Shown piece after piece: positions 55,108 to 64,000 of a stretch of 64,000 bases of DNA (its first letter is position 1; every line of letters starts with the position of its first letter). Under the pieces are notes generated by a model, which was given only the letters and a program-made list of their open reading frames with translations, searched no databases and was not told where the DNA came from. A program made the position numbers and the translations under genes. Source of the stretch: an uncultured Bacteroidia bacterium (GTDB lineage Bacteria; Bacteroidota; Bacteroidia; Bacteroidales; Prolixibacteraceae); the NCBI GenBank assembly GCA_903923905.1, contig CAIXZH010000093.1, forward strand, positions 79,813 through 143,812. Reading direction: 5' to 3'.

Positions 55108-57429
55108 TCATTTATTCAAAAACGCCGGCATATCCGGTCCGTCAAACGGTTTAGCTCCCTGAGGCGCAGGTATCGACGGAGAGACTGAGATCAACTCAGG
55201 ATCCTTGGTTGAAGGGGCCTGAATAAAACCGTAATATCGCCCCATCCAGTAATCCCGTAAGAATCCGGTTGGTTCCTTGATCACATTCCCGTTTGCTCCA
55301 CCATCCGGGAAAGTAGCACTTTGGCTACTTGTTTTAGCGGAGGTTTCGCGAGGTGAAAATGCTTTTAATCCCCCTTCATAGGAGGTATACCCGGGCTCCA
55401 AATGTAAATCATCCCGTTGCGAATTTTGATAATTATATTCTGTGCAATCGAGCGTCCACTCGCGTAAGTGCTTAACTGACTGTTCAAGTTCACAATCGTT
55501 ACCGGTAATAGCTCCATAAGTGAAATTGAGCCAGGGAATATGCTCAAGTCGTTTGACTTCCCATGTCCGTTCGATACTGCGAAGGTAAACCGATCGCATT
55601 TTTGGATCGGTAGTATACCGGAGCAGGGTATTATAACTTTCGAAGGCCAGGTTATCATCCCATGGAGCAAGGGTGGCCGGCGGAAACGTATTTTTCTGGC
55701 GAATAGTATTTTCACCATATCCCCAGCCAATCAGCTGTTGTAATCCCTTATCGAATTTCTGGTCACCGGTTAGCGAATAGGCAGACTGCATATAGGCTAG
55801 TACCTCTAGGCCGTTTACACCCCGGTCGTTGTATCCGTAGGGACGAAGGAGGTATTCCGGATTCCAGCGCCCCCAACGGGTTGGTTTGCCATCCATATCA
55901 GGAAAAACATAGCCGCTTTTTAAAATATAGGAGGCTATCCGATTCAAATGTTCTCTAGCCAAATCCTTCTCCTCACCCTCTGCCACAAGGTCGTAAAACA
56001 ACGAAACGGCATAAAAATGGGAAGTTACCTCATCACTCGAGGTATCCCCTTTCCAATACCATTTGCCATCTTTAGTCGGGTACCATCTTGCCGGCAATCC
56101 ACCCGATCCTGAAGTGCTCTTTGGATCCTTATCAGCAGTGGAAGACCATATTGCCCGGGCAAAAAATCCCCTGATTGGAGTAATCCGTTCAAGCCAAAGT
56201 AGCGCCTTAAATGAAGCTACTGCTTCTTTCCGGGCGGTTTTATCACCGGTAACAGCATACTTATAACACATTGCAGCCAGGTAAGGAGCCGTATTCCCGC
56301 CATCATTGTCACTGATTTCCCTGATCCATTCTCCATTCTTTTTATAAAGAGTATGGATAAAGCCCAGACGTTTATGGCCCCATTCATTGATATGCCGTTC
56401 ATAAAAAGCAGCCTTTTTCTGCAGGGTATAAGGCTGATAAGTAATGATTCCTAAGCCCTTGTCTGTTGCCACATAAACCACCCGATCACCGACGGCAATA
56501 TCACTTACCTGATTCCCTGGCAACCAATGATCAGCCGCAAAATAATGCCATTCATTTTTGACCATGCGCACTGCCCCGCGTGCAGTTCCAATCCAGATAT
56601 CCTCATCAAATCCCCGGGTCAGACAGGTGGTTTTCTCAACAGGAAGTCCATCCTTCCCTTTAAGAACAGTAAGTGCTGCACCGCGTAAAACTCCCAATCC
56701 TTTATCGGTTCCGATAATCAAACGACTGCCAAAGCTGAGCAGTCCTGTAGTGGTCCTGGATGGAAGTTGTCCCCAATCTATAAAATCCTGATTAACAACC
56801 AATCCATCGAACAGTATCAGGCTTCCAGGTTGAAGCACGTAGAGGGTTCCGCTGTAGGAGGCTATCCGCTGAATTGGTCCTAACCGGACCGGATCTGCAT
56901 GAAGCTGTGAACCATCCTCCATGAGCATCGTAATATCACTGGAATAATAACCTCCCTTAGGTTTAATGGATACAAAATGATCGTTCTCTAACCGGAAAAT
57001 CTCCTCCATGGTAGCTCCATGTAAAATCCCCTGGTGCATACATAGATCAACATACTCCTGATTATCAATCTTCTGCCACAGATCTTCTTTCAGCCGGTAG
57101 ATCCCGTCGGCTGAAAGGGCCCAAAGGTCTCCGTTGATTGAAATAAGCCTTTTCACACCATCTGGAGACGATTTCTCCAGATTAAAACCATCTCCGGCAA
57201 GCCGGTTGATTTTCCCTCCGATAACAACATAGCAAATATCCTGAAATACAGCCACGCTTTGTACAGATCGTTCGGAAGGGATCTTCGTGGCAACCTCCTG
57301 AAGATATACCTCATCCGCCTGAGTCTTCCACAATTTTGCTGGAGTTTTGGAGCCATCCTGTGCTGTTGCTGAACCAGCGAGAATACACACTAAAATCAAA
57401 ATTTTAACGAGATTGACGATTGATTTCAT
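55108..57429 (-). CDS. Secreted propeller/(alpha/alpha)-barrel protein, paralogue 2
   Basis: 773 residues with a signal peptide (VKILILVCILAGSATAQDG). N-terminal propeller repeats to about residue 350 (DIWIGTARGAVRMVKNEWHY, VVYVATDKGLGI), then the helical barrel: DNDGGNTAPYLAAMCYKYAV (about 373), TSSDEVTSHFYAVSLFYDL (about 462), DMDGKPTRWGRWNPEYL, and the ending YWMGRYYGFIQAP (about 732). Compared with the other copies, the NHSDDE block is replaced by APWDDNLAFESYN, and DNDGLWTS by DNDGGNTA, so this is the most divergent member and may have another substrate. It sits 44 bp after the metallophosphoesterase gene, probably co-transcribed. Confidence 0.75.
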   Translation of the reverse strand: MKSIVNLVKILILVCILAGSATAQDGSKTPAKLWKTQADEVYLQEVATKIPSERSVQSVAVFQDICYVVIGGKINRLAGDGFNLEKSSPDGVKRLISINGDLWALSADGIYRLKEDLWQKIDNQEYVDLCMHQGILHGATMEEIFRLENDHFVSIKPKGGYYSSDITMLMEDGSQLHADPVRLGPIQRIASYSGTLYVLQPGSLILFDGLVVNQDFIDWGQLPSRTTTGLLSFGSRLIIGTDKGLGVLRGAALTVLKGKDGLPVEKTTCLTRGFDEDIWIGTARGAVRMVKNEWHYFAADHWLPGNQVSDIAVGDRVVYVATDKGLGIITYQPYTLQKKAAFYERHINEWGHKRLGFIHTLYKKNGEWIREISDNDGGNTAPYLAAMCYKYAVTGDKTARKEAVASFKALLWLERITPIRGFFARAIWSSTADKDPKSTSGSGGLPARWYPTKDGKWYWKGDTSSDEVTSHFYAVSLFYDLVAEGEEKDLAREHLNRIASYILKSGYVFPDMDGKPTRWGRWNPEYLLRPYGYNDRGVNGLEVLAYMQSAYSLTGDQKFDKGLQQLIGWGYGENTIRQKNTFPPATLAPWDDNLAFESYNTLLRYTTDPKMRSVYLRSIERTWEVKRLEHIPWLNFTYGAITGNDCELEQSVKHLREWTLDCTEYNYQNSQRDDLHLEPGYTSYEGGLKAFSPRETSAKTSSQSATFPDGGANGNVIKEPTGFLRDYWMGRYYGFIQAPSTKDPELISVSPSIPAPQGAKPFDGPDMPAFLNK

Positions 57430-57473
57430 GATTCTTGAATATTATCAAATGAAACATAAATATAACCAAAAAC

Positions 57474-58469
57474 TTACTTCTTAACAGCAAATGAATTAGG
57501 ATAAGTGCAGGCCAAAACCTTCTTCCCCCCGGCTTCCCTGATCCAGGTATCAAACTCACGCCGCCCTTCCTTTAGAACAATAACCCGGCCCCCGGCCAAG
57601 GGGTCTGCAGGATCCTTCATTTTCTTCGTAACCCGTCCATAAGCAAGGGCAATGTTATTGCATAAGCCGATGTAATCATTGGTATGGTCATGGCCGACAA
57701 ATATCCCCATCACATCGCCACATTCGAGCATGGCTGCAAACATTCCTGAATTAAGATCTGCACACGAGACATCCTCATTCTTGCTTCCTATAACGACAGT
57801 TTTCTTTGGATTCCAGGCATTGTTATATTCCGGAACCGGAATATGAAAAAACGCGAGAGCCGGTACAGGAACCTGATTATTGAGTTGCGTAAACTCTTTA
57901 CTCTCATGGATATACCAATTTATCTGCGAAAACCCGAACCATCCATAGCCATCCACCTGAGGTTTCAGGGTGCTGTAGGAATTGGAGTCCATCCCATAAA
58001 TCAATGCCTTCGGTTTATTGTTTTCGCCATAAACCTGCAGGATAAAATTTGAATTTCCGGTAAGATCCCCCGGATCATTATTCAAACAGAGCGGGAGTCC
58101 CTGAAGAAAATCGGCCAATTGCCGTCTCGAGAAATTGTGCTCCGAATCGTGGTTCCCAAAAACCATAGCCCACGGGAGATGACAGGAGGCAAAAACCTCA
58201 CTCAATTTGCGATAAGCCTCCTGGGGATCATTTTGACACACAATATCCCCGGTCAGCATAACCAGATCGGGTTTTTCAATATCAATTACCTGCCTGATCG
58301 TTTGATAGACCTCCAGATTTGAGCCCTTTATCAGATCGATATGGGTATCGGTAAACTGAACAATTTTAAATTGACCGGCACTGCTAAATTTAAGAATATC
58401 ATGAGATTTCGCTGATACCTGATTCAGTAATAAAAACGATAAAATAATGAATATCAGGATTTTGTTCAT
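57474..58469 (-). CDS. Secreted metallophosphoesterase (calcineurin-like)
   Basis: 331 residues with a signal peptide (IFIILSFLLLNQVSAKS). All five metal-binding blocks are visible: D-x-H in IVQFTDTHIDL, GD in VMLTGDIVCQ, GNHD in AMVFGNHDSEHNFS, His in ALAFFHIPVPEYN, and GHDH in GIFVGHDHTNDY. The dinuclear metal site is therefore complete. It resembles purple acid phosphatase-like and Icc-type phosphoesterases. Likely role is periplasmic removal of phosphate from sugars or diesters. It lies between a second metallophosphoesterase and a propeller-barrel gene on the same strand. Confidence 0.88.
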   Translation of the reverse strand: MNKILIFIILSFLLLNQVSAKSHDILKFSSAGQFKIVQFTDTHIDLIKGSNLEVYQTIRQVIDIEKPDLVMLTGDIVCQNDPQEAYRKLSEVFASCHLPWAMVFGNHDSEHNFSRRQLADFLQGLPLCLNNDPGDLTGNSNFILQVYGENNKPKALIYGMDSNSYSTLKPQVDGYGWFGFSQINWYIHESKEFTQLNNQVPVPALAFFHIPVPEYNNAWNPKKTVVIGSKNEDVSCADLNSGMFAAMLECGDVMGIFVGHDHTNDYIGLCNNIALAYGRVTKKMKDPADPLAGGRVIVLKEGRREFDTWIREAGGKKVLACTYPNSFAVKK

Positions 58470-58492
58470 TGCAGTATGTTTTTGTTAAAGCA

Positions 58493-58522
58493 GACCTTCA
58501 AGGTTTTCAAATCTTGAAGGTC
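58493..58522 (-). terminator. Intergenic hairpin between two phosphoesterase genes
   Basis: Perfect 10-bp stem GACCTTCAAG (58493-58502) with CTTGAAGGTC (58513-58522) and a 10-nt loop GTTTTCAAAT. There is no T run on the minus strand. It sits 13 bp after one stop codon and 24 bp before the next start, so an attenuator or mRNA-processing role inside an operon is likely. Same style as the hairpin at 41174-41206. Confidence 0.5.
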
Positions 58523-58535
58523 CCTCTTAAATTAA

Positions 58536-60320
58536 TTACTTTTTAATCGTAAACGTGTCAATCAGCTCATTGTCAAAACTCTTACTCGTATAGGTCAATT
58601 GGTGATCATCAATCTTAACATATTGATATAATGTGCCTTTCATGCTCCGCACTGCGGCATAGGGTTCGTCAGTGATTTTGTCGTAATCTGTCGGGATCCC
58701 TATGGATATGGCGTATACTGTACCCTCCCTGAAGGATTTAACCACCTTCCCGTCTTTCATCGGATTTGAACGCATATAATAATGAAGATGGCCACTCATC
58801 ACCATGTCGACATGGTATTTATCGAACAATGGCACCCAGGCTTTTTGAATATTGAAATAAGGCTCCTCCCAGTTGTACGGGGGGAAATGAAACATTGCAA
58901 ATTTCCAGGTCGCCGTTGATTTGGCAAGCTGTTCTTCGATCCATGAGCTTTGCATTTCAATCGGAGAGGTACAGTCGATCATCAGAAACAGTGCGTTTTT
59001 ATATTCAAAGGAATAGGTCTGTTCGGCAGGGATACCATCCGGACCGTTCTTGGGATAGCTGAATAGTTCCCTGTACATTAAAGCACCCAGGCCATACCTC
59101 GAATCATGGTTTCCCAGGACAGACATAAGCGGTTTGCGGGGAATTATATCCTTCGAGTATTCCAGAAGATCGTCCCACTGATCACGGTGAAGTCCATCAC
59201 TGACCAGGTCACCGGCAATTGAATAAAAGGCTGCATCCGGGTGTTCCTTATCCACCTTATTGAAGAGTGCTCCGAATTTCGGCGAAAAATGGGTGTCGCC
59301 AAACCAGATAAACGCAAACTGATTGTCTTTTGCCGGAGTTGTAAAGGAATATTGGTCAGACCATGCTGCCTCTGGAACGACCTGATATTCATAGGAAGTT
59401 CCAGGTTTCAGATTTCTCAGCTCTGCGGTAAAACGGTTGATATAACGGTCGTTCATCAGAACGCGGTCTTCCATTCGATAGCGCGAAGCTTTAACTGAAA
59501 GCTCCCTGGTATCCCCTTTCTCGCGGTATTTTACGATACCTTCAGTCACTGTGGTATCTGTGCGCCACTGAATATCCATACCGGTTGAGGGATCCGAACT
59601 CCAGGTTAACATCACCTGGTCGGATTTTGAAGATGAAGGGTAAGATGAGTTACGAAAAGCTCCCACCAGGTGGCTTTCCACTCCCCGACCACGAATGGTA
59701 GTCAGTAATTTCTGCCCTTTTAATTCGGCAGGAACTTCAGTAAGGACCAATTCGTCCCAATCGTGATAGGTAAATGCACCAATATCCATAACCCCCACAA
59801 ACTGATTCGACGGGGTAAAACTGGTTAAAGTTAATTGGTCATGGCTGTTCTGAGGCACCACAGAAACAAAATAGTGAAGCGTGTAGTTTTCAAATCCGTT
59901 AATTCCCAGACCAACCAGACCTGCGGCAAATGATTTCTGCCAGACTTCATAAGATGTTTGATCATTTTTCACAATCAAGGCCGTTTTAACGAAACCTTGC
60001 TTCGGAAGCCAAAATGGGACTTTCTTTTGTTGAACACTCCTCATCACCGAAACTACTACCGGCACATTTGCAGTAAACATCCAATGGTGCGTGGAAAGCA
60101 CCTGAAGCTCTTTCTTCGAAAAGAGTGACAAAGCCTTGCTTTCATCAATTGCAGACAGATCTTTGGGGCTCAAAGTCCTGTACAATTGGGTAAAGGTTTT
60201 GTCCATAATATCCTTTACCGATTGTTCCCGGACCTGCTGAGCACAGGAAATGATTCCGGCAGCCAGGATAAGGACCACCGAAAAGCGCAGTAATTTGAGG
60301 TTATAGAGTCTTTGTATCAT
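58536..60320 (-). CDS. Lipoprotein metallophosphoesterase with purple-acid-phosphatase-like N-terminal domain
   Basis: About 594 residues from the ATG at 60320, giving a good lipoprotein signal (FSVVLILAAGIISCAQQ); the frame is open to 60392. Residues about 30-210 are unassigned. A fibronectin-like domain follows (VMLTWSSDPSTGMDIQWRTD to PGTSYEYQVVPE), as in purple acid phosphatases. The catalytic domain has AFIWFGDTHFSP, YSIAGDLVSDG, MSVLGNHDSRYG, FAMFHFPPYNWEE and DMVMSGHLHYYMR: a full dinuclear metal set. It probably removes phosphate at the cell envelope. Pairing with the next phosphoesterase (66 bp away) suggests a joint phosphate-ester pathway. Confidence 0.87.
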   Translation of the reverse strand: MIQRLYNLKLLRFSVVLILAAGIISCAQQVREQSVKDIMDKTFTQLYRTLSPKDLSAIDESKALSLFSKKELQVLSTHHWMFTANVPVVVSVMRSVQQKKVPFWLPKQGFVKTALIVKNDQTSYEVWQKSFAAGLVGLGINGFENYTLHYFVSVVPQNSHDQLTLTSFTPSNQFVGVMDIGAFTYHDWDELVLTEVPAELKGQKLLTTIRGRGVESHLVGAFRNSSYPSSSKSDQVMLTWSSDPSTGMDIQWRTDTTVTEGIVKYREKGDTRELSVKASRYRMEDRVLMNDRYINRFTAELRNLKPGTSYEYQVVPEAAWSDQYSFTTPAKDNQFAFIWFGDTHFSPKFGALFNKVDKEHPDAAFYSIAGDLVSDGLHRDQWDDLLEYSKDIIPRKPLMSVLGNHDSRYGLGALMYRELFSYPKNGPDGIPAEQTYSFEYKNALFLMIDCTSPIEMQSSWIEEQLAKSTATWKFAMFHFPPYNWEEPYFNIQKAWVPLFDKYHVDMVMSGHLHYYMRSNPMKDGKVVKSFREGTVYAISIGIPTDYDKITDEPYAAVRSMKGTLYQYVKIDDHQLTYTSKSFDNELIDTFTIKK

Positions 60321-60399
60321 ATAAATGAATAGTGAAAATTGTAAAAGACTGTTCAAAATTGAATTGATTATCCTGTTGATAATTGCCTTCATGTGAAAA

Positions 60400-60669
60400 G
60401 ATTGCTTCGTCGCCAGTAAAGATATTATATGTCAATACTGACCAGATGAGTTTTGACGGCTCCTCGCAATGACCGTCTTCACTGTATGAGCCTGAGGGAC
60501 AGGGGGAGTTGGCGGCAGAGTCGCCAACTCCCCCTGTCCCTCAACTTTAAACCTATGACATCGTCATTGCGAGTCCCTATATCTTTCAAATACACCAAGT
60601 TTTATTACAGTTAAAGATAATAAAAGTAGATTCCTCTTTTCGCTGCGCTTCATTCGGAATGAGGAATCT
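60400..60669. repeat. Composite palindromic repeat with a perfect 22-bp hairpin
   Basis: The centre is a perfect 22-bp stem (60493-60514 with 60522-60543; arm starts TGAGGGACAGGGGGAGTTGG) and a 7-nt loop. Outside it CTCGCAATGAC (60463-60473) pairs with GTCATTGCGAG (60563-60573). A GATTGCTTCGTCG word (60400-60412) lies left, and AGATTCCTC (60628-60636) pairs with GAGGAATCT (60661-60669) on the right. The GCAATGAC and GAAGCAATC words resemble dispersed repeats known in several bacterial genomes. It fills the gap between the phosphoesterase start and the propeller gene. No coding frame. Confidence 0.8.
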
Positions 60670-60722
60670 CCTTATTAAAATAACCAAAAAATTGCAAATT
60701 ATAGAAAGGTGATATCACAATA

Positions 60723-62966
60723 TTAATTCTTCAATCTTTCATTTTCCTTTTCCGGTGCGCTAATCACCCCCAAATACCGTCCCATCCAATACGGAAACAA
60801 CCAAATGTCCCCGGCACTGTTTTCAGAGCCGCCATTTCCTTCTGCATCCAAACCAAACCGATTGGCATTGTGTCGTTCGATCGGAAGCTCGTCGGGAGGA
60901 AGCACCTCTTTAATGGTTTGCCAACGGAAGTTGGGTACGATTTTTTTAATGTCCTTCCGGTGGCTGTTCATTACGCTCCAGTTTACCAAATCGAGCGGAT
61001 AGCGCTGTAAATACCAGACCGCCTCTTTCAGATCAAATTCTTTGGTGCCGGTAATGGCGGTAAAGATGTTCCATGCACCCTCCTTCTCAGGCCGTTCAAT
61101 TTGCCAGTGATCCAGAATAGCCTCTTTATATTTTGCTTTCAAGGTATCGTTAAAGGCATAACGGTACAAGCCCCAGTAGCCGATAAAATACATCTCATCA
61201 TCGGAGTGGTTCCAATGGTCATCTGCCAGAGCTTTCTCGTGTTCGCTGGCATCATCAGATGCCGGACCGATTTCGCGCATTGGACGCATCAGGTTTTCAA
61301 GGAATCCATGCTTCTCCATCAATTCAAACGCTGCATTTTTATAAATGTCGCGATGGGTAAAATGGTAGGCTGTCTGGAGCATCGCCATAATGTTTGAAGA
61401 ACAGATCTTCCGGTCCCCGTCATTTTTCTTGTATTGATTCACATATTCAGGATTCCATCTGCCCCACTGTGTCGGTTTGCCATTCCAGTCAATCATATAG
61501 AGCCTGTTTTTTACGATATGCGACATCAGCGTATCAATCAGCATAATAGCCTGATTCCTGACATCTGGTACATCCATAAGCTCTGCAATGGCACCAAATG
61601 CAAAGATATGACCAATCGCTTCGTCGCTGCTGGTCGTTGATTTCCAGTCCCATTCAGGATCATCAGCCCTGCGCCAGGGTTCGTCCTGGTATTTATAACC
61701 CCTTCTCTCGAACGAGCGCGACGGAAAACCAGGAATCTTATTGATCGTATAGAGACGTTCCATGGCATACATCGTTTCGCGGATATTCTGCAAAGCCTCA
61801 TCCGACCTGGTTACCGCGTAGCGGAAGGTTTCCCCTGCCAGGTACATTGAGGTCCATAATCCATCGTTATCTGAATCTTCCATACTACCGGTCGTAATGT
61901 CTCCATTGGTCATTGAAGCAACTGTAGCATTGAAACCAACACGGATATGACGTTCACGAACCTGTTTTTCGAAATACATCGCCTTCTGGTGCAGGGTCAT
62001 CGGCTGGAAACAGATCTTCCCTAATCCCTTGGTAGTCAACATAAGAACCGAGTTATCCGGACCTTTGGCAATCTGAACTACCGTATCTGAAGGGATCCAC
62101 CGTTTTGAGGAGAAATAGTCAAATTTGCCGTCGTCGCGAAGCATCATCGCACCACGTGTGGAGCCGAACCACAGATGACCATTAACTTCATTTACCGAAG
62201 TGAGTTCAGTCCATGGCAATTCCCGGTTTACATCGCCATTTAGTTTCCGGGTTTTGGTATCCATTTCATAATACCCGTCAGAGGTACCAACCACTAGCCT
62301 GCTACCAGAAAGGGCAATACAGGTGGGATTTATACTTTCCAGAACCTTTTCGACCGTTTTCTTTTCGGGAAAGAACAGGCTCACCGAAGTACTCCCTAAA
62401 ATCCAGAAAAGGTTATTGTCTGCATCATATTTGATATCCTTTACAGCTTCGCCGGCTAATTTGCCTTCCCACAATTTTTGGGAATCTTTAATCAGCTGAA
62501 GGCTTTTCCCATCTGAAATCAGGAAGGTGAACGCTTTGCCCCCGGCAAATATTCTGGCTTCAGGTAAAGAATGTCTGGAATATAATTTCCCTGCCCAGGC
62601 ATTGCTCAGTACCGCTTTATCGTCGATATAGACCAGTTGATTCTCATAGGTTCCGATTCCGGAGATCTTCTTATCTGAAGTTTGTTTATCCTGCACATCG
62701 GCAACCAACGTTCCGGGAAAGAGAAATTCTCCTGCACGTAGCCTTAGCAAACCCTTTGAGGAGAAAACCTGAGTGTAACCGTTCCGGTCAGAAGCCACCT
62801 GATTCAATTGAATACTTTTATCGGGAACAGTATATTTGATGCTGTAGTCCTGAATGTAAGGGTGATCCTGATGAACAGGCAGCTCCTGCGCGATTAAATC
62901 CGTTTTAGCTAACATCATTGAGGATCCAATAACCAGCACAAGGAAATGTCTTTTTAATTTATTCAC
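60723..62966 (-). CDS. Secreted propeller/(alpha/alpha)-barrel protein, paralogue 3
   Basis: About 747 residues if started at the GTG at 62966, which yields a clean signal peptide (NKLKRHFLVLVIGSSMMLAK, then TDLIAQ). The frame is open to an ATG at 63074, but that puts 36 charged residues before the signal. Propeller region to about 340 (VNGHLWFGSTRGAMMLRDDG), then SDNDGLWTSMYLAGETFRYA (about 365), TSSDEAIGHIFAFG (about 446), NGKPTQWGRWNPEYV, NHSDDEMYFIGYWGLYRYA (about 587) and PYWMGRYLGVISAP (about 726). It is closest to the partial copy upstream at 63247, so this is a recent tandem duplication with the 114-bp repeat in between. Confidence 0.78.
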   Translation of the reverse strand: MNKLKRHFLVLVIGSSMMLAKTDLIAQELPVHQDHPYIQDYSIKYTVPDKSIQLNQVASDRNGYTQVFSSKGLLRLRAGEFLFPGTLVADVQDKQTSDKKISGIGTYENQLVYIDDKAVLSNAWAGKLYSRHSLPEARIFAGGKAFTFLISDGKSLQLIKDSQKLWEGKLAGEAVKDIKYDADNNLFWILGSTSVSLFFPEKKTVEKVLESINPTCIALSGSRLVVGTSDGYYEMDTKTRKLNGDVNRELPWTELTSVNEVNGHLWFGSTRGAMMLRDDGKFDYFSSKRWIPSDTVVQIAKGPDNSVLMLTTKGLGKICFQPMTLHQKAMYFEKQVRERHIRVGFNATVASMTNGDITTGSMEDSDNDGLWTSMYLAGETFRYAVTRSDEALQNIRETMYAMERLYTINKIPGFPSRSFERRGYKYQDEPWRRADDPEWDWKSTTSSDEAIGHIFAFGAIAELMDVPDVRNQAIMLIDTLMSHIVKNRLYMIDWNGKPTQWGRWNPEYVNQYKKNDGDRKICSSNIMAMLQTAYHFTHRDIYKNAAFELMEKHGFLENLMRPMREIGPASDDASEHEKALADDHWNHSDDEMYFIGYWGLYRYAFNDTLKAKYKEAILDHWQIERPEKEGAWNIFTAITGTKEFDLKEAVWYLQRYPLDLVNWSVMNSHRKDIKKIVPNFRWQTIKEVLPPDELPIERHNANRFGLDAEGNGGSENSAGDIWLFPYWMGRYLGVISAPEKENERLKN

Positions 62967-63094
62967 TTTTATATATCTATGGTTTCTAATAATATAAACG
63001 TTCTTTTTCAATTTTGTGACCATCTCTTCTTTGAATGGGCTACCAAAATACCGCCCGTACCGCGCTGAAATCAAGGAATTATAAAAAACTGAAC

Positions 63095-63207
63095 TTTCAC
63101 ACGTATAAATTTTAATTAACTTACTAATATTTAGATTCTTGATCCGTGTGGAACCCTCATTGATTTATACATTGCCTTTTGTGGTTGTAAGTTCATGAGG
63201 GTTTCAT
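63095..63207 (-). repeat. 114-bp structured repeat, copy 2
   Basis: Reverse-oriented, near-identical copy of 10213-10326. On the minus strand it starts ATGAAACCCTCATGAACTTA and ends ATTTATACGTGTGAAA. The AACCCTCAT/ATGAGGGTT stem is kept exactly; in the second helix a C is changed to T, which would keep a G-U pair. It lies between two tandem propeller-barrel genes, 129 bp upstream of the GTG start of the second. Confidence 0.7.
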
Positions 63208-63216
63208 TCCTTAATT

Positions 63217-63246
63217 CTTCATTATCCATTATCCATTATCCATTAT
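63217..63246. repeat. 7-bp tandem microrepeat
   Basis: CATTATC repeated about four times directly after the stop codon of the right-edge gene (read on that strand as GATAATG units). It is a simple-sequence stretch, probably prone to slippage, with no clear function. Confidence 0.7.
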
Positions 63247-64000
63247 TCATTCCTTCATTTTCCCCGGAGCACTGATAACCCCAAGGTACCGTCCCATCCA
63301 ATAAGGAAGTAGCCAGATATCGCCGGCACTCTCTTCACCGTTCCCGTTTCCCCCTTTCCGGTCCAGGGTAAACATATTTCCATTATGTCTGGAGACCGGC
63401 CGTTCATCCGGAGGGAGAACCTCTTTGGTGGTTTGCTCCCTGAAATTGGGTGCAATCAGTTCAATATCCATGCGGTGGCTGTTTTGAATACTCCAGTTGA
63501 TCAGATCGAGCGGGTGCCTTTGAAGATACCATGCCGCCTCTTTGAGATCAAATTCATTGCTGACCAAAGCTGTAAATATATTCCAGGCCCCCTCTTTCTC
63601 TGGTCTTTCGATTTGCCAATGGTCAATGATTGCCTCTTTGAACTTTGCTTTTAACGTATCGTTCAATGCATACCGGTATAATCCCCAATATCCGATAAAG
63701 TACATTTCATCATCGGAATGGTTCCAGCCATTCGACAAATCTTTACTTAATTCATCTGCATCTGCAGGGGCCTCCGCGATTGATTTCATCGGACGCATCA
63801 GGTTTTCGAGGTACCCGTATTTATATAACAGCTCAAGGGCTTTGGTTTTAAAGATCTCCTTATGGGTAAAACGATAGGCCGTCTGGAGCATGGAGGTGAT
63901 GTTCGAAGAACAGATTTTCCGGTCGCCGACCATCAGTGGGCGTGCATTCACATATTCGGGATTCCAACGACCCCACAGGGTTGGTTTGCCATCATAATCG
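63247..64000 (-). CDS. Secreted propeller/(alpha/alpha)-barrel protein, paralogue 4, partial
   Basis: C-terminal 250 residues only; the frame stays open to the right edge, so the propeller and signal lie outside the window. Visible blocks: GKPTLWGRWNPEYVN, GDRKICSSNITSMLQTAYRF, NHSDDEMYFIGYWGLYRYA, IERPEKEGAWNIFTA, WYLQRHPLDLINWSIQNSH and PYWMGRYLGVISAP. It aligns along its length with paralogue 3. The acidic NHSDDE motif is kept. An internal ATG at 63951 is not the start. Confidence 0.85.
   Translation of the reverse strand, partial: DYDGKPTLWGRWNPEYVNARPLMVGDRKICSSNITSMLQTAYRFTHKEIFKTKALELLYKYGYLENLMRPMKSIAEAPADADELSKDLSNGWNHSDDEMYFIGYWGLYRYALNDTLKAKFKEAIIDHWQIERPEKEGAWNIFTALVSNEFDLKEAAWYLQRHPLDLINWSIQNSHRMDIELIAPNFREQTTKEVLPPDERPVSRHNGNMFTLDRKGGNGNGEESAGDIWLLPYWMGRYLGVISAPGKMKE

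Noticed and set aside
63061..63074. ATG at 63074 as start of propeller paralogue 3
   Set aside because: It would put 36 charged residues before a clear signal peptide; the GTG at 62966 fits better.

Overview
This is about 64 kb of a Bacteroidota chromosome, probably Bacteroidales/Marinilabiliales-like (inference). The reasons are the gene content (two GH92 mannosidases, a GH106-like enzyme, Tat-signal lipoprotein oxidoreductases, DUF1080, many secreted lipoproteins), the scarcity of Shine-Dalgarno sites, and a few -33/-7 boxes of the TTTG / TAnnTTTG type. No tRNA, rRNA, CRISPR array or SusC/SusD pair was seen.

Left part (1-10.1 kb), housekeeping and transport: a TPP-dependent 2-oxo acid decarboxylase cut by the left edge, a tripartite RND efflux operon (adaptor, pump, TolC-type channel, all on the minus strand), a Na/Pi-cotransporter-like protein with a PhoU-like tail, and a small membrane protein.

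Repeat and defence island (10.1-14.6 kb): a 114-bp structured repeat and a 100-bp palindrome-rich repeat precede a single-chain Eco57I-like restriction-methylation enzyme. After it comes an array of palindromes built around an IS200/REP-associated tyrosine transposase (RAYT). The array holds one copy with the transposase and one deleted copy without it.

Catabolic region (14.6-64 kb): secreted and lipid-anchored enzymes. They include a YncE-propeller/phosphoesterase, two esterases, a GH106-like enzyme and a beta-helix enzyme. A long plus-strand run (24.1-45.5 kb) then holds a TIM-barrel lipoprotein, two Gfo/Idh/MocA oxidoreductases, two neutral-ceramidase-like proteins with a Tat-exported partner, two GH67N/GH20b-like hydrolases, a DapA-family aldolase, a frameshifted URO-D-like gene and a propeller/(alpha/alpha)-barrel protein. 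The right arm, mostly minus strand, holds two GH92 enzymes, a TPR protein, a DUF1080 lipoprotein, a peroxiredoxin, two metallophosphoesterases and three more propeller/(alpha/alpha)-barrel paralogues.

How it may work together (inference): this is a glycan-utilisation region without its own SusCD. Three observations stand out. (1) The GH92 enzyme at 52.5-54.9 kb has Gln where the family normally has its catalytic Glu, a signature I associate with mannose-1-phosphate uncapping enzymes, and two phosphatases lie nearby. (2) Gfo/Idh/MocA oxidoreductases together with DUF1080 suggest oxidative 3-keto-glycoside cleavage. (3) A four-member propeller plus (alpha/alpha)-barrel family of unknown function lies in 21 kb. 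The intergenic DNA is rich in structured repeats: the 114-bp element (2 copies), the 100-bp element (3 copies), REP/RAYT units, a 12-unit 21-bp array that stays open in the frame of the upstream gene, and a perfect 22-bp hairpin.
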